Below, in pieces: positions 11,992 to 23,700 of a stretch of DNA of 64,000 nt. Source of the DNA: Spongilla lacustris (lineage: Eukaryota; Porifera; Demospongiae; Spongillida; Spongillidae); assembly GCA_949361645.1 (NCBI GenBank), contig OX442428.1, forward strand, positions 815,384 to 879,383, written 5' to 3'. Numbering within the stretch: position 1 is the stretch's first letter; the number at the start of each line of letters is the position of its first letter. A program made the translations under genes and the position numbers. The notes below the pieces were generated by a model that was given only the letters and a program-made list of their open reading frames with translations, searched no databases and had not been told where the DNA came from.

Positions 11992-14900
11992 CTTATAGAC
12001 ATCATGCACAACAAACAAACAAACACACAAACAAACTGTGGCTACCTCAATCATAACCAACAGACTTACCAAACATGTCGTGGGTAGGCAGAGTGGCTGG
12101 TAGCTCCTTGGACCTCTTAATGGACTCAGGGGCTGCAGTGGCACGTGACTTGATGTAGTGCTTGTAACCGTTATCTGCAACCTTCTTCAACACAGCCTGT
12201 GTGGTGAGGGGGGTTGGGCCATACTGGGTTAATAAGCTCAATTAATTAACCACACATCACAAACCAAATCATAATTGGAATGGGCCATTTTCATAAACTC
12301 TTCTTGCTCGCCAAGAACATCCCAAGGGACAGAGCCAAACACACCTGTCCCACAGAGGAACGGGGTGGGGAGGAGGAAGAGAGAATGTGTATATGTGTGT
12401 GTGTGTGTGTGTGTGGAGGGAATAGTGTGAGTGTGTGTGGTGGGAATGGAGTGTGTGTGTGTGGAGGGAATGGGGTGTGTGAAGGCAGGGGGTGGGGGAG
12501 GGGGGAGGAAGGGCAACTAGAGCACAGAGCATGCAATAAGCCACCCATACCTCACAGAGCATGCAATAAGCCACCCATACCTCACAGAGCATGCAATAAG
12601 CCACCCATACCTCACAGAGCATGCAATAAGCCACCCATACCTCACAGAGCATGCAATAAGCCACCCATACCTCACAGAGCATGCAATAAGCCACCCATAC
12701 CTCACAGAGCATGCAATAAGCCACCCATACCTCACAGAGCATGCAATAAGCCACCCATACCTCACAGAGCATGCAATAAGCCACCCATACCTCACAGAGC
12801 ATGCAATAAGCCACCCAGGCTATTCATACCTTTCCTTCCCTCTTCTCCTCCGGCTAGCTGAAGGCCATGCCCCAGGAAGAGGTGGAGGTCAAGCAGATAA
12901 GGTATCTCATCCGTGGCCACCAGTGAGTAGGCTGTGCCCGAGCGTCCAGCACGGGCCACACGACCTGCTCAGGGAGCGGGGCACGTATGTGCTGCATCAC
13001 CTGACCACACCACACCCACTCACCGACTCTGTGGACAAACAGCTTGGGCTTTGATGGGAAGTTGTAATTAATAACATTGTCCAGAGCTGGTATATCTATT
13101 CCTCGTGCCTGGTGAGGGTGGAGGTGGTATTAGGTGAGGGTGTAGGTGGTATTAGGTGAGGGTGGAGGTGATATTAGGTGAGGGTGTAGGTGGTATTAGG
13201 TGAGGGTGGAGGTGGTATTAGGTGAGGGTAGGTGAGGGTGGAGGTGGTATTAGGTGAGGGTAGGTGAGGGTGGAGGTGGTATTAGGTGAGGGTGGAGGTG
13301 GTATTAGGTGAGGGTAGGTGAGGGTGGAGGTGATATTAGGTGAGGGTGTAGGTGGTATTAGGTGAGGGTGTAGGTGTTATTAGGTGAGGGTGTAGGTGTT
13401 ATTAGGTGAGGGTGTAGGTGGTATTAGGTGGTGTAGGTGGTATTAGGTGAGGGTGGAGGTGGTATTAGGTGAGGGTGGAGGTGGTATGTGAGCAAGAATA
13501 TGGAAGAGGTGAGTTGGGCACAAACTGGTGTAATAGCATAAAACCAGAATTGTTCAAATCCACACCATGGTGGTCTACATATGCAGTTCAAGGATGGCAG
13601 CGGGGGGGGGGGGGGGGGCAGGCAAAAAACGAGTACCAATGTGCCATACATACACATGTATGTATGGCACATTGGGTTGGAAACTTTTGAGCGATCCATA
13701 TGATTCCTGATACATTTTCAGAAATGAAAAATTCCACATGTACAGCATATAAGATGGAACAATAGGCAGACACACAACATTGCCACTTACAGCCACATCA
13801 GTGACTAGAAGTACTGGTACTTTCTTGCTAATGAACTTCGCAATGTTGATCTTCCTTGCTAAGACGTAGAGGGGAAATTCCTTGTGACACCCCTTCCTAC
13901 ATAATCACACCCCTCGTGACACCCGTTCCCACACACACCCGTTCCTACACACACACCCCTTCTTACACACACACCCGTTCCTACACACACACCCGTTCCT
14001 ACACACACACCCGTTCCTACACACACACCCGTTCCTACACACACACCCGTTCCTACACACACACCCCTTCTTACACACACACCCGTTCCTACACACACCC
14101 GTTCCTACACACACACCCCTTCTTACACACACACCCGTTCCTACACACACCCGTTCCTACACACACACCCGTTCCTACACACACACCCCTTCTTACACAC
14201 ACACCCGTTCCTACACACACACCCGTTCCTACACACACCCCTTCTTACACACACACCCGTTCCTACACACACACCCGTTCCTAGACACACACCCGTTCCT
14301 ACACACACACCCCTTCTTACACACACACCCGTTCCTACACACACACCCCTTCCTAGACACACACCCGTTCTTACACACACACCCGTTCCTACACACACCC
14401 CTTCTTACACACACACCCGTTCCTAGACACACACCCGTTCCTATACACCCCTTCCTACACACACACCCGTTCCTACACACACCCGTTCCTACACACACCC
14501 CTTCCTACACACACCCCTTTTTACACACACACCCCTTCTTACACACACACCCCTTCTTACACACACACCCCTTCCTACACACACACCCCTTCTTACACAC
14601 ACATCCCTTCTTACATACACACCCCTTCCCAGACAATAACACTGTGAAGTCACAAACATCACACCACACATACATCATACATCAGTCCTGATATTAAGGC
14701 CCTTCGATATCAAGATTCTAGTGTAAACCCCTATGACCTCAATTAAACCCCCATGACCAAAATGACTCCATATCACCCCAAAAATGACCCCCAAATGACC
14801 TATGACCCAAACACGTTGTTCATTGGACTACAACATTTATTCTCTCTTGCAAAATCTTTTTTTGCCTATGATGTTAATTAATGGCAACAGGACCAAACCA

Positions 14901-16151
14901 CAATTCAAACATGCACTAGATGCAATCAATATGCTGAGAATTTCAGATAACACACCCAAATAATGTGTGTTCAGCACTAAGGGGTGTGTTCAGCACTAAG
15001 GGGTGTGTGCAGCACCACAAAGAATGCTGGCACCATAGCTCCTAATGGCTACCCACTACATAAACAACCCACCTCCCTGGTCTAACACACACCCACCACC
15101 CACCTCCTTGGTCCAACACGCACACACACACCACACACCTGCCTGATCCAACATGGAGTAGACACAAGCTGCATCTACTCCTGCAAGGGACAGTAACTGG
15201 GGTGGGGATTAAAAAGAACCCATATAGACACATGCACACACTGGCGTATACATGCATGGATCCAGCTAAACAGGAACACAACACTCCCATTGAACACCTC
15301 TCTCCCCTGGAGTCCCCCCCCCCCCCCCCCCCCCCACACTCAAACACTGGCGTAGGGAGGGAATATAAAGTGCAGTGGCCAAAGTGGCACCCCCTGGGGA
15401 GGGTGCGGGTAGAAAAACTTCAACCCCCCCCCCCCCCCCGCTCCCTGCACAAGCTGCACTAGTTTTAAAAATCTGATTATGGAATATTGCTTATACATCA
15501 TCTGGCATAAAAAATATATATAAAACCACAACTGATCACGTGACTTCCTGACTGTACAGCATTCACTTTCAGTACCTACCCTTAATAAGTAGTTTTTAGG
15601 GGATTTCTCCACCGTTACATGCTGTATTGCGCTGAAATTCGGTGTGTAAGTATAGCATGGTCCCTTACATATAACTACCATGTCCGATTTTGAATGTGGG
15701 GTATTGGCATCCTAAAACAACAGATTTTTAGAGGGAATTGTTTAGCATGCTGTTTCGTTGCGTGCACGATCTGAAGTCCCAGGATCAGCTAGTAGATAGT
15801 AAAATGATGGTTGAATCCAAGGCAGTCGCAGTCGTGACTTTACTGATGGTTTGGAAGCTAATAAAAAGCCCTCAAAGTCGGAGGACGAAAAAGTCGGCCA
15901 TATAATATTGAATAACACTATGAAGATGACATCATTGTATTTCATGGCTGAAAGTGGGAGTGATCAAGTTCTTTTCAGAACCAAAAAATGGTCATGTGAT
16001 CAGTTGATAGCCCTGGTGATGCTAATGGTCATGTGATCAGTTGATATAGCCATGATGCTAATGATCATGTGAGATCAACAGCATGGAAGTCAACCATATT
16101 ATGGGAGTAATGACCACTCAATTTGTGTCAATAATTGCCACAAGTTACTAC

Positions 16152-16203
<52 letters not shown>

Positions 16204-19200
16204 TGTGTGTGTGTGTATGTGTGTGTGTGTATACTTCTTTGAGGTATTCTGAATCATGTCTTGTTGCTGTGAATACAACAGACTGCTCTGAAGGAGGTAT
16301 GACTTGTTGGATGAGGTACAGCAGAAGAGCTGTGGAAGAGGAGGGGGAGGAGGACATGAAAGGGGGAGAGGGAGGAGGACATGGAAGGGGAGGGGAGGAG
16401 GACATAGAAGGAGAGGGGAGGAGGAAATGGAAGGGGAGGGGAGGAGGAAATGGAAGGGGAGGGGAGGAGGAAATGGAAGGGGAGGGGAGGAGGACATGGA
16501 AGGGGAGGGGAGGAGGACATGGAAGGGGAGGGGAGGAGGACATGGAAGGGGAGGGGAGGAGGACATGGAAGGGGAGGGGAGGAGGACATGGAAGGGGAGG
16601 GGAGGAGGACATGGAAGGGGAGGGGAGGAGGACATGGAAGGGGAGGGGAGGAGGACATGGAAGGGGAGGGGAGGAGGACATGGAAGGGGAGGGGAGGAGG
16701 ACATGGAAGGGGAGGGGAGGAGGACATGGAAGGGGAGGGGAGGAGGACATGGAAGGGGAGGGGAGGAGGACATGGAAGGGGAGGGGAGGAGGACATGGAA
16801 GGGGAGGGGAGGAGGACATGGAAGGGGAGGGGAGGAGGACATGGAAGGGGAGGGGAGGAGGACATGGAAGGGGAGGGGAGGAGGACACATGCATTCAGAA
16901 TCTAACCTACACATACCACACACATACATACCTCTCTCTACTCCACTCCACTCCACTCCACTCCACTCCCTCCCTCACTCACTCCAGGTCTCCCTCCCTC
17001 ACTCACCTGGTTTGTCCTCATGTCTCACAGACAGAAATGCCATCTTGAGCTGGTCACTCAGCTTACTTTCCACATCCAACCTCATGAGCACCGGGTCCCT
17101 CAAACCTGCAGGACATCGCACACTATCACAACTGCACATAACACACATCACACACATGCACATAAACACACATCTAACCACCCACGCATACCAGCTTTAG
17201 CAAACTCTACCAAGAGCTTGGGCAGTGTTGCGGAAAACAGCAAAGTTTGCCTGCAAACATCAAAAGATAGAAGGGGAAAGGGGAGGAGGATGGGGAAGGG
17301 GAGGAGGATGGTTGGAGAGACAAAGGTCACACCTGGGGCACACAACATGGTGGGTGGCATTGTCACCTGGACTCAGGCAGTATTTTTAGAATGTTGTGGA
17401 GCTGATCTTCAAAGCCCAGCTCAAAGAGGCGGTCAGCTTCGTCAAAGACCACATACTCCACAGTGGACAGCTTGAGCTCCATCTCCACTGAGAGGTGGAT
17501 GAACCGGCCAGGAGTGGCGATTATTCTGCACAGGGAAGGGGCAGTGTTTATAGGGGAGGGGTGGGGCAGTGTGTATAGGGGAGGGGTGGGGCAGTGTGTA
17601 TAGGGGAGGGGTGGGGCAGTGTGTATAGAGGAGGGGTGAGGCAGTGTGTATAGGGGAGGGGTGGGGCAGTGTGTATAGGGGAGGGGTGGGGCAGTGTGTA
17701 TAGGGGAGGGGTGGGGCAGTGTGTATAGGGGAGGGGTGGGGCAGTGTGTATAGAGGAGGGGTGGGGCAGTGTGTATAGGGGAGGGGTAGGGCAGTGTGTA
17801 TAGGGGAGGGGTGGGGCAGTGTGTATAGGGGAGGGGTGGGGCAGTGTGTACAGGGGAGGGGTGGGGCAGTGTGTACAGGGGAGGGGTGGGGCAGTGTAAT
17901 TTGAGAGGGCGTGGTGTTATTGTAACTGATAATAAGGTTGGTATAGGTAGCAAGGGTAAGGGTTATGATAGACCAAATAGATGTAGTGTGGGTGATGATG
18001 GGAGGGCAGTGATAGGAGGGTGATGACGATGATGGGAGGTGGTGAGGGTGGTGATAGGAGGTGGTGAGGGTGGTGATAGGAGGTGGTGAGGGTGGTGATG
18101 GTGATGATGATGCAAGGGTGGAGCAGTAATGATGTGAGGGTGGTGATGGGAGGGTGGAGCGATGATAATGAAAGTAAGGGATGGTAGGATGGAAGGTTGG
18201 AGTGATGATGGGAGGGTGAAATGATGATGGGAGGGTGATGATGGGAGGGTGATGATGGGAGGGTGATGATGGGATTATCTTAATAGACAACTGTTTCCTT
18301 TTAAAAGCTATCACGGCACAAGTATGTCACATGACTGTCACATGTCTGTCACATGACTTTACATGTTACTCACATGTCTGGGTTCTCGTGCATAGCAGCA
18401 AACTGGTCATCCATCCTTGAAAGTGGAGGAAAAGGAGGGGAGGAGGGGAGGAGTGGGAGTGTGGGATGTAGTTGTGTAAGAAAAGGGAGGAGGGGAGGAG
18501 GAGTGTTGGTGAAGGAGTGGCAGTGAGGACAGAAACAGTATGTTCACCTCTCTCCCCCAAGGATCAGGGCACACCGAAGGTCAGTGAACTTGCCCAGCTA
18601 AGTAAGACAAGATGGTTAATAAACAGCAACATGGTTAATAAACAGCAACATGGTTAATATAAACAGTAACAACAGTGCTGACTATGTGTAGGATGAAGAT
18701 GGTGAATCCAAATCATCCCCGAACACCAATCCGATATAGGGGTTACATTATGTGTGTGTGTGTTTTGGTGAGGATTTGAGACCCCTTAAATGGGAGGTCA
18801 GGGAGGAGGGGGATGGGGAGGAGGGGAGGAGGCCCAAGATTTAACCCAAATGCATAACCCACTTATCATGAAATGCAGGGGCTGCTATTTTGGAAAGGCA
18901 TGTATTGAACAGCTGTAATGTGTGCTCTCACACCTGTCACGGGGCTATGGCTATTGGTAGACACATCTGCACACATGACACTTGTGTAGAACTGATTGCA
19001 CAATTCAGTATTTAAATTCCAGCCTCTGCACTAGTGTAGCAGTAGGTAATATGTCTATCATAGCCTCTGCAAGTGTTAAACCTATACCATCTTCAGCTTC
19101 TGGGGGCAGAGCCCCAGACCCTTGGGGGTGGGGGGAAGGGGAGAGGGAGGGGGAGGGTGAGAGTGAGAGTGAGAGTGAGAGGGAGGGAGAGTGAGAGAGG

Positions 19201-19663
19201 GTGTACTCTCCTCCCCACAACCTCTCCTCATTTATTATTCACACTACAAAACACCTGCCATCCATGCCTGGACTTCCTGAAAATGTTGGCACACAGGCAA
19301 GGGGAAGGTATGATACTATGGGACACAGGCAAGGGGAAGGTATGATACTATGGGACACAGGCAAGGGGAAGGTATGATACTATGGGACACAGGCAAGGGG
19401 AAGGTATGATACTATGGGACACAGGCAAGGGGAAGGTATGATACTATGGGACACAGGCAAGGGGAAGGTATGATACTATGGGACAGGAAAGTCTTGAAAC
19501 AATCTTGTTAAACATCATTGATTCCATCATTCCTCTTTGTATACGGCATGCCTAAAGGTAGTGTGCTGAGAGGTACCAAAGACATTACACATCTCTTTAT
19601 GGGTAATAGTGAGAGCAATTAAAAATCTTATAATACCTACAAGGAACTGTTGCACACACACTT

Positions 19664-19754
<91 letters not shown>

Positions 19755-20608
19755 CACCCACCCACACACACACCACACATTCCTCACTTCCTTTGCAAAC
19801 TTCATAGTCTGTGTTGCCAGCTCTCGTGTTGGTTCAAGAATCAAGGCTCTAACTCCAATCTGCGGACACATTGTGTGGTACTGTGTGGTACTGTGTGGTA
19901 CTATGTGGTACTGTGTGGTACTGTGTGGTACTGTGTGGTACTGTGTGGTACTATGTGGTACTGTGTGGTACTGTGTGGTACTGTGTGGTACTGTGTGGTA
20001 CTGTGTGGTACTATATGGTACTGTGTGGTACTGTGTGGTACTGTGTGGTACTATATGGTACTATATGGTACTATGTGGTACTGTGTGGTACTATGTGGTA
20101 CTCACTTTAGCGGAATGCACTTTCAGATGTTCGAACATGGGCACAAGAAATGCGGCCGTTTTGCCTGACCCTGTGACAGAGGAGTGAACAGTGAAGAACA
20201 AAAGCATACAGAAGTCTGTACCAGTTCTCGCCATGGCAACCACATCCTTGTCATCCATAATCACAGGAATGCACTGTGATAGAGGGAACGAGAGGGTCAC
20301 GACGATACATGAGCGGCTAGGTGTGTGGAGCTCACACCTTGCGTTGAATGGGTGTGGGCACGCGGTACCCTTTCCTCATCACGCCTCTGAACACAGCACT
20401 ACTGAGTCCTGAAGGCGTGCGAGAGCCGCATACTTATAAGACAGGTGGGGTACTGTCACGTACCCATAGACTGAAACCCTCCGGATTTTTTGCCCTTCTT
20501 GTTTCTCTCCGTTACTAGTGCTCTCGTCTCTTTCTCTTCATCGCTTGCGTTGTCCGATTCGTCCGCCTCCAACCCGTTAAACTTCACCTTCGCCAGTGCC
20601 GCCTCCAT
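10138..20608 (-). CDS. DDX54: ATP-dependent RNA helicase DDX54 (Dbp10 family)
   Basis: Start is at 20608. Exons in order: 20608-20464, 20408-20338, 20273-20222, 20170-20106, 19859-19788, 18597-18548, 18415-18374, 17525-17367, 17250-17192, 17105-17007, 16329-16235, [short exon not found], 15180-15139, 13858-13791, 13108-13024, 12964-12830, 12344-12265, 12223-12070, 11931-11858, 11576-11515, 11311-11169, 11109-11037, 10912-10808, 10715-10525, 10316-10138. All placed phases agree. One exon of ~19-22 bp (length 1 mod 3) is needed between 16235 and 15180. The product is ~773 residues (human ~880). Motifs in order: [57 protein letters not shown]. The C-terminal DBP10 region has [24 protein letters not shown] and [12 protein letters not shown], which separate it from DDX27. 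It is a nucleolar helicase of 60S ribosome assembly. Most introns carry a private minisatellite. Confidence 0.93.
10354..10516. repeat. 21-bp minisatellite in the last DDX54 intron
   Basis: The unit GGGTGCAGGAGGGAAGGGGT, with small variants, occurs about 7 times between exons 10715-10525 and 10316-10138. Confidence 0.85.
11347..11521. repeat. 21-bp minisatellite that copies an exon/intron junction
   Basis: There are eight units of the CCCAGGTACCCACCTAATGTG type. On the gene strand each unit reads ATTAG/GTGGGT, identical to the donor junction of the DDX54 exon at 11576-11515. One unit has GTAGGT instead. The array begins at the exon border itself. Confidence 0.9.
11585..11815. repeat. Purine-rich GGGCACAAGAGGGAG minisatellite
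   Basis: Irregular 16-22-bp units fill most of the DDX54 intron between exons 11931-11858 and 11576-11515. Confidence 0.85.
11934..11988. repeat. (CA)n microsatellite
   Basis: About 27 CA units lie immediately upstream, on the gene strand, of the acceptor of the 11931-11858 DDX54 exon. On that strand they form the TG run leading to the splice site. Confidence 0.9.
12530..12818. repeat. 30-bp minisatellite, about 9.5 copies
   Basis: The near-perfect unit contains CACAGAGCATGCAATAAGCC and ACCCATACCT. It sits in the DDX54 intron directly after the 12964-12830 exon. It stays open in three frames only because 30 is divisible by three. A GT-rich tract lies at about 12385-12480. Confidence 0.95.
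13111..13495. repeat. 22-bp minisatellite next to a splice acceptor
   Basis: The unit TAGGTGAGGGTGGAGGTGGT and variants occur about 17 times in the DDX54 intron whose acceptor is at 13109. On the gene strand the array is pyrimidine-rich and runs straight into the acceptor. Confidence 0.9.
13915..14635. repeat. 18-bp minisatellite, about 40 copies
   Basis: The unit CACACACACCCGTTCCTA alternates with the variant ending CCCTTCTTA. It fills 0.7 kb of the DDX54 intron between exons 15180-15139 and 13858-13791. The rest of that intron (14640-15120) holds TATGACC-rich anonymous sequence. Confidence 0.95.
15351..15452. mobile_element. Fragment of the CTGGCGTAGGGAGGGAATATA repeat
   Basis: It matches the left part of the 6647-7143 element (GCGTAGGNAGGGAATATANAG, then GTGCRGNGGCC). 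It ends in a poly-C run at 15425-15439. A poly-C run at 15315-15335 precedes it. It is intronic in DDX54. Confidence 0.6.
16158..16230. repeat. (GT)n microsatellite
   Basis: A GT tract with TATG interruptions lies just 3' (gene strand) of the 16329-16235 DDX54 exon, beginning within a few bases of its donor. Confidence 0.9.
16335..16885. repeat. 23-bp purine minisatellite, about 24 copies
   Basis: The unit GAGGAGGACATGGAAGGGGA plus GGG repeats almost perfectly. It lies in a DDX54 intron and forms a polypyrimidine stretch on the gene strand before the 16329 acceptor. Long frames in all six directions here are artefacts. Confidence 0.95.
17530..17897. repeat. 25-bp minisatellite, about 14 copies
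   Basis: The unit is TATAGGGGAGGGGTGGGGCA plus GTGTG. It sits in the DDX54 intron upstream of the DEAD-motif exon (17525-17367). A looser GATGATGGGAGGGTG repeat follows at 17990-18270. Confidence 0.95.
19270..19490. repeat. 32-bp minisatellite, about 6 copies
   Basis: The unit contains CACAGGCAAGGGGAAGGTAT and GATACTATGGGA. It is intronic in DDX54. A (CA)n run lies at about 19662-19735 near the donor of the 19859-19788 exon. Confidence 0.9.
19871..20105. repeat. 10-bp repeat (GGTACTGTGT)n
   Basis: About 23 units with GTGT/ATGT/ATAT variants fill the whole DDX54 intron between exons 20170-20106 and 19859-19788, up to within a few bases of both splice sites. Confidence 0.95.
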
Positions 20609-20729
20609 CGTATATCTGTAATAATATTTCGCTGCGGGGACCACGTGTGTAGTCTTAGTGCCCCGCCCTCTATTCTTGTTAGGGCACCGACAGGAAGTGC
20701 ACACCGGAAGTTGGACCTTGCGCCGAAAG
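20609..20729. promoter_or_regulatory. Divergent promoter interval, DDX54 / ASPH homologue
   Basis: Only 121 bp separate the two start codons. The interval has an E-box CACGTG (20642-20647), a GC box CCCCGCCC (20661-20668) and two ETS-type cores, AGGAAGTG (20692) and ACCGGAAGT (20703). No TATA box is seen. Such motifs are typical of bidirectional housekeeping promoters, but transcription start sites are not visible. Confidence 0.65.
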
Positions 20730-23700
20730 ATGGCAACACAGCGAAAGGGCAGAGAAGAAGACAAATCGGAAACGCAAGAAAAAGCCACGAAGGGCGTGGT
20801 GGAGGACCTCAAAGGCAAGTTTCGACGGGCAGTTACGATAACATTTTGATAACAATTAACACTCTGGTCTTGCTCTCCAGCCCGTAGAAGGCAGGCCAAG
20901 CTAAAAACGCTGAAGAAACAGAGCTACGTGAACTACACGTGGAACGGCCTCACGGCGCTCTTAATTCTGCTGCTAGTGGGTACTGTCGTATACCTCTCCG
21001 TGTACGCCTCGCCCGCGGCTAAGGCCAAAACAAAACCTGCGGCTGCAAATTCGACCGCCAAGGGTGGTGCTAAGACAAGCCCGGTGGAACCGCCTAAAAA
21101 TACTTCTGCCACTCCCTCCAAAAGTACCTCCAAGAAAGCCGATGCCAATCCAGCGAAGAAGTCGGAAGCCAGTACCCCGAAGAAGTCCGAAACCAGTAGC
21201 GCGAAGAAGTCCGAAGCGAGTACCCCGAAGAAGTCCGAAGCCAGCACCTCGAAAAGATCCCCAGAGAGCAACTCCAAGAAATCTCCAGACAGCATCCCGA
21301 AAAACCCTCCCACTGGTAGTAACCAAGACAATCCTGCCCAAGACAAGGGGACCCCCCTCCTCCAGAGGCCGATACCCCCGGGCGATGCAGACCGCCCTTA
21401 CATCATCGAGCTCCTCGCCGGAGAGAAGTTCACGCGTAACGGCAAGTACAACGATGCGCTGGAGCGCTACAACGACATCCTGAAGCGCTTTCCCCAGAGC
21501 CCCCGCGCCATGTACGGCAAGGGCCTCACTCTGGAGCTGCAGGGCAAGGAGAAGAAGAGTAACAAGCTGACGGACATGGCCATCGACTTCATGTCCAAAG
21601 TGGGCTTCGAATCCTTCCTCGCGCCAGAAGAGTTCAAGGAGAGCGCTCTACTGAAGGTTGCCGAGCTGGCCCAGGCCAGGGGGAAGCACACCACGCTCAC
21701 CAGGGCCCTGGAGAGGCTATGTGAGCTGTTCCCTAGCGACGAGTGGTACGCAAACAAGCTAGGAGTGGCCTACGTGAACAGCCAGAACATGAAGAAGGCC
21801 AAGGCACACTTCCAGAAGGTGCGTAAGATGTTTCCGGACAACTATTTTGCTGCTGCTCACCTGGGTGTGGTCCTGATGATGGAGAATAAGCACGAGAAAG
21901 CTGTCCCCTTGTTGCTGGAAGGACTGAAGCATGACGAGGAGATCAAGAGCAATCCAAAGTTCTACCTGTATGCAGGGACATGTCTAACTGTGCTGGGGAA
22001 GAGTGAAGTGGTAAGACTGGGGAGGAGGGAGGCAGGCAGTGGTAAATGAAAGAATGGGGAGGCTGGGGAGTAGTGAAGGGTAAGAAGGCTGGGGAGGAGT
22101 GAAGGGTAAGAAGGGAGTGAAGGGTAAGAAGGCTGGGGAGGAGTGAAGGGTAAAAAAGCTGGGGAGAAGCAAAAAATGGGAAAGGCTGGGGATGAGATGA
22201 GATGTAGGGAAAGTCTGGGGACAAGAACTAGGGAGTGATTGGAAGGAGCAGGTGAGGGTGGGAAACAGCAACTAGCCAGGCATAGCACCAGCTTTGGCCA
22301 TAGGTCTGATGTACGGGCATGTCTAATGTCTAACTTCTACTACAGGTACATGTACTGGCATGTTAACAAACTACCCTCACTCCTCCCCAGCCTTCTCACC
22401 CTGCATGATGTAAGGATAGTGTTGTTGTTTGATGTGTGTACATGTATGCCACACCCAATGCCTCTGTGCCAACTTTATTACTGTGTGCCTGAGCAAGGAG
22501 CAAGCAAGGGTCCATAAGAGGTTTACCATGGTACCAAGGGTCCATAAGAGAGTTACCATGGTACCAAGGGTCCATAAGAGGGTTACCATGGTACCAAGGG
22601 TCCATAAGAGGGTTACCATGGTACCAAGGGTCCATAAGAGGGTTACCATGGTACCAAGGGTCCATAAGAGGGTTACCATGGTACAAGGGTCCTACAAGAG
22701 GGTTACCATGGTACCAAGGGTCCTACAAGGATCCATAAGAGGGTTACCATTGTACAAGGGTCCAAGCTGCAAATGTCCAGCCCTTGCATAACTGCTCCAA
22801 TACTCCTCCCCAGGCTTATGCCTTGTACGATGTTGCAGTCGCTAGAGGACTCCTCCCATCAAGAATGCAGAGGTCTATCATCAATGAGCCGGGACTAAGG
22901 GCCAAGCCATGGTGGTCTGGGGAGGAGTCTGGAACCAACGAAGGTCTTGGAAGGTTACAGAGCAGCTGGAGAGAAATCAGAGAGTAAGGCCCCTCCCCTT
23001 TTAGTAAGGCCCTCCCCCTTTTAGGGTAACTGAATTACTGTATTGGTGTCAACCCCATCACACAGCAAAGTGTGTTAAGGGCTGCCTGATCAGGATGTGC
23101 TGATCTGGATGTGTCCATTCTTCTTTCTTAAATCAGAATGCCTCTCTATACACCTAGTGTTACTAGGTAAACTATCCATTATGATTAGCAGTTTTAATAC
23201 GCAAGTACTTGTGATGTGTGCAAGAGTGCTGATGTGATGTGTATATGAAATGTACTGATGTGATTGTGTGCAAGTGTGCTGATGTGATGTGTGTATAGGT
23301 GTGCTGATGTGATTGTGTGCAAGTGTGCTGATGTAATGTGTGTATAGGATAAAGTGTGCTTTGCCTGGGGCACTACATACGTTTTTTTTTTTTGGAAAAA
23401 TTTATATATGATGGTGCAAATGCAATCACACAGTATGTAATGATTATAATGACTTGTGATTGCTTAGTTTGGCTGTATGTGATGGGCACTAGACAACCGC
23501 TGTGGTTTTTATGCCGGACATGATGTTAACCTTGGACCTATATATCTGATCTAACCACAAGTGACAGTAATTAAAATCTGTGCCAATGGACCTTTTGCCT
23601 TTGACGTCACGCATGAATTTTGGGGGGGGGGGGGGGGGGCAACTTTTAAAATGGCATAACTTCACCATCATAGCTCCTACATGCTTTTCCTATTGAGAAG

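Noticed and set aside
12530..12818. Possible CRISPR array (regular 30-bp units)
   Set aside because: The units are contiguous without unique spacers, and the context is a eukaryotic intron.
12269..12861. Repetitive frames reading [10 protein letters not shown] and [10 protein letters not shown]
   Set aside because: They lie in a 30-bp minisatellite in a DDX54 intron, and the exon frame runs into a stop before the array.
13856..14671. Cys/Gly-rich and Thr/His-rich frames
   Set aside because: Translation of the 18-bp CACACACCCGTTCCTA array; no coding signal.
16083..17200. Long open frames on both strands (up to 321 codons)
   Set aside because: They are produced by the 23-bp purine minisatellite and GT tract inside DDX54 introns; repeat peptides rotate through all frames.
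10138..20608. Assignment of the helicase as DDX27
   Set aside because: [32 protein letters not shown] and the KKWDRK tail match DDX54/Dbp10, and DDX27-type C-terminal sequence is absent.
20933..21346. Minus-strand frames opposite the ASPH-homologue stalk
   Set aside because: They are shadows of the Lys/Ser-rich repeats of the sense exon.
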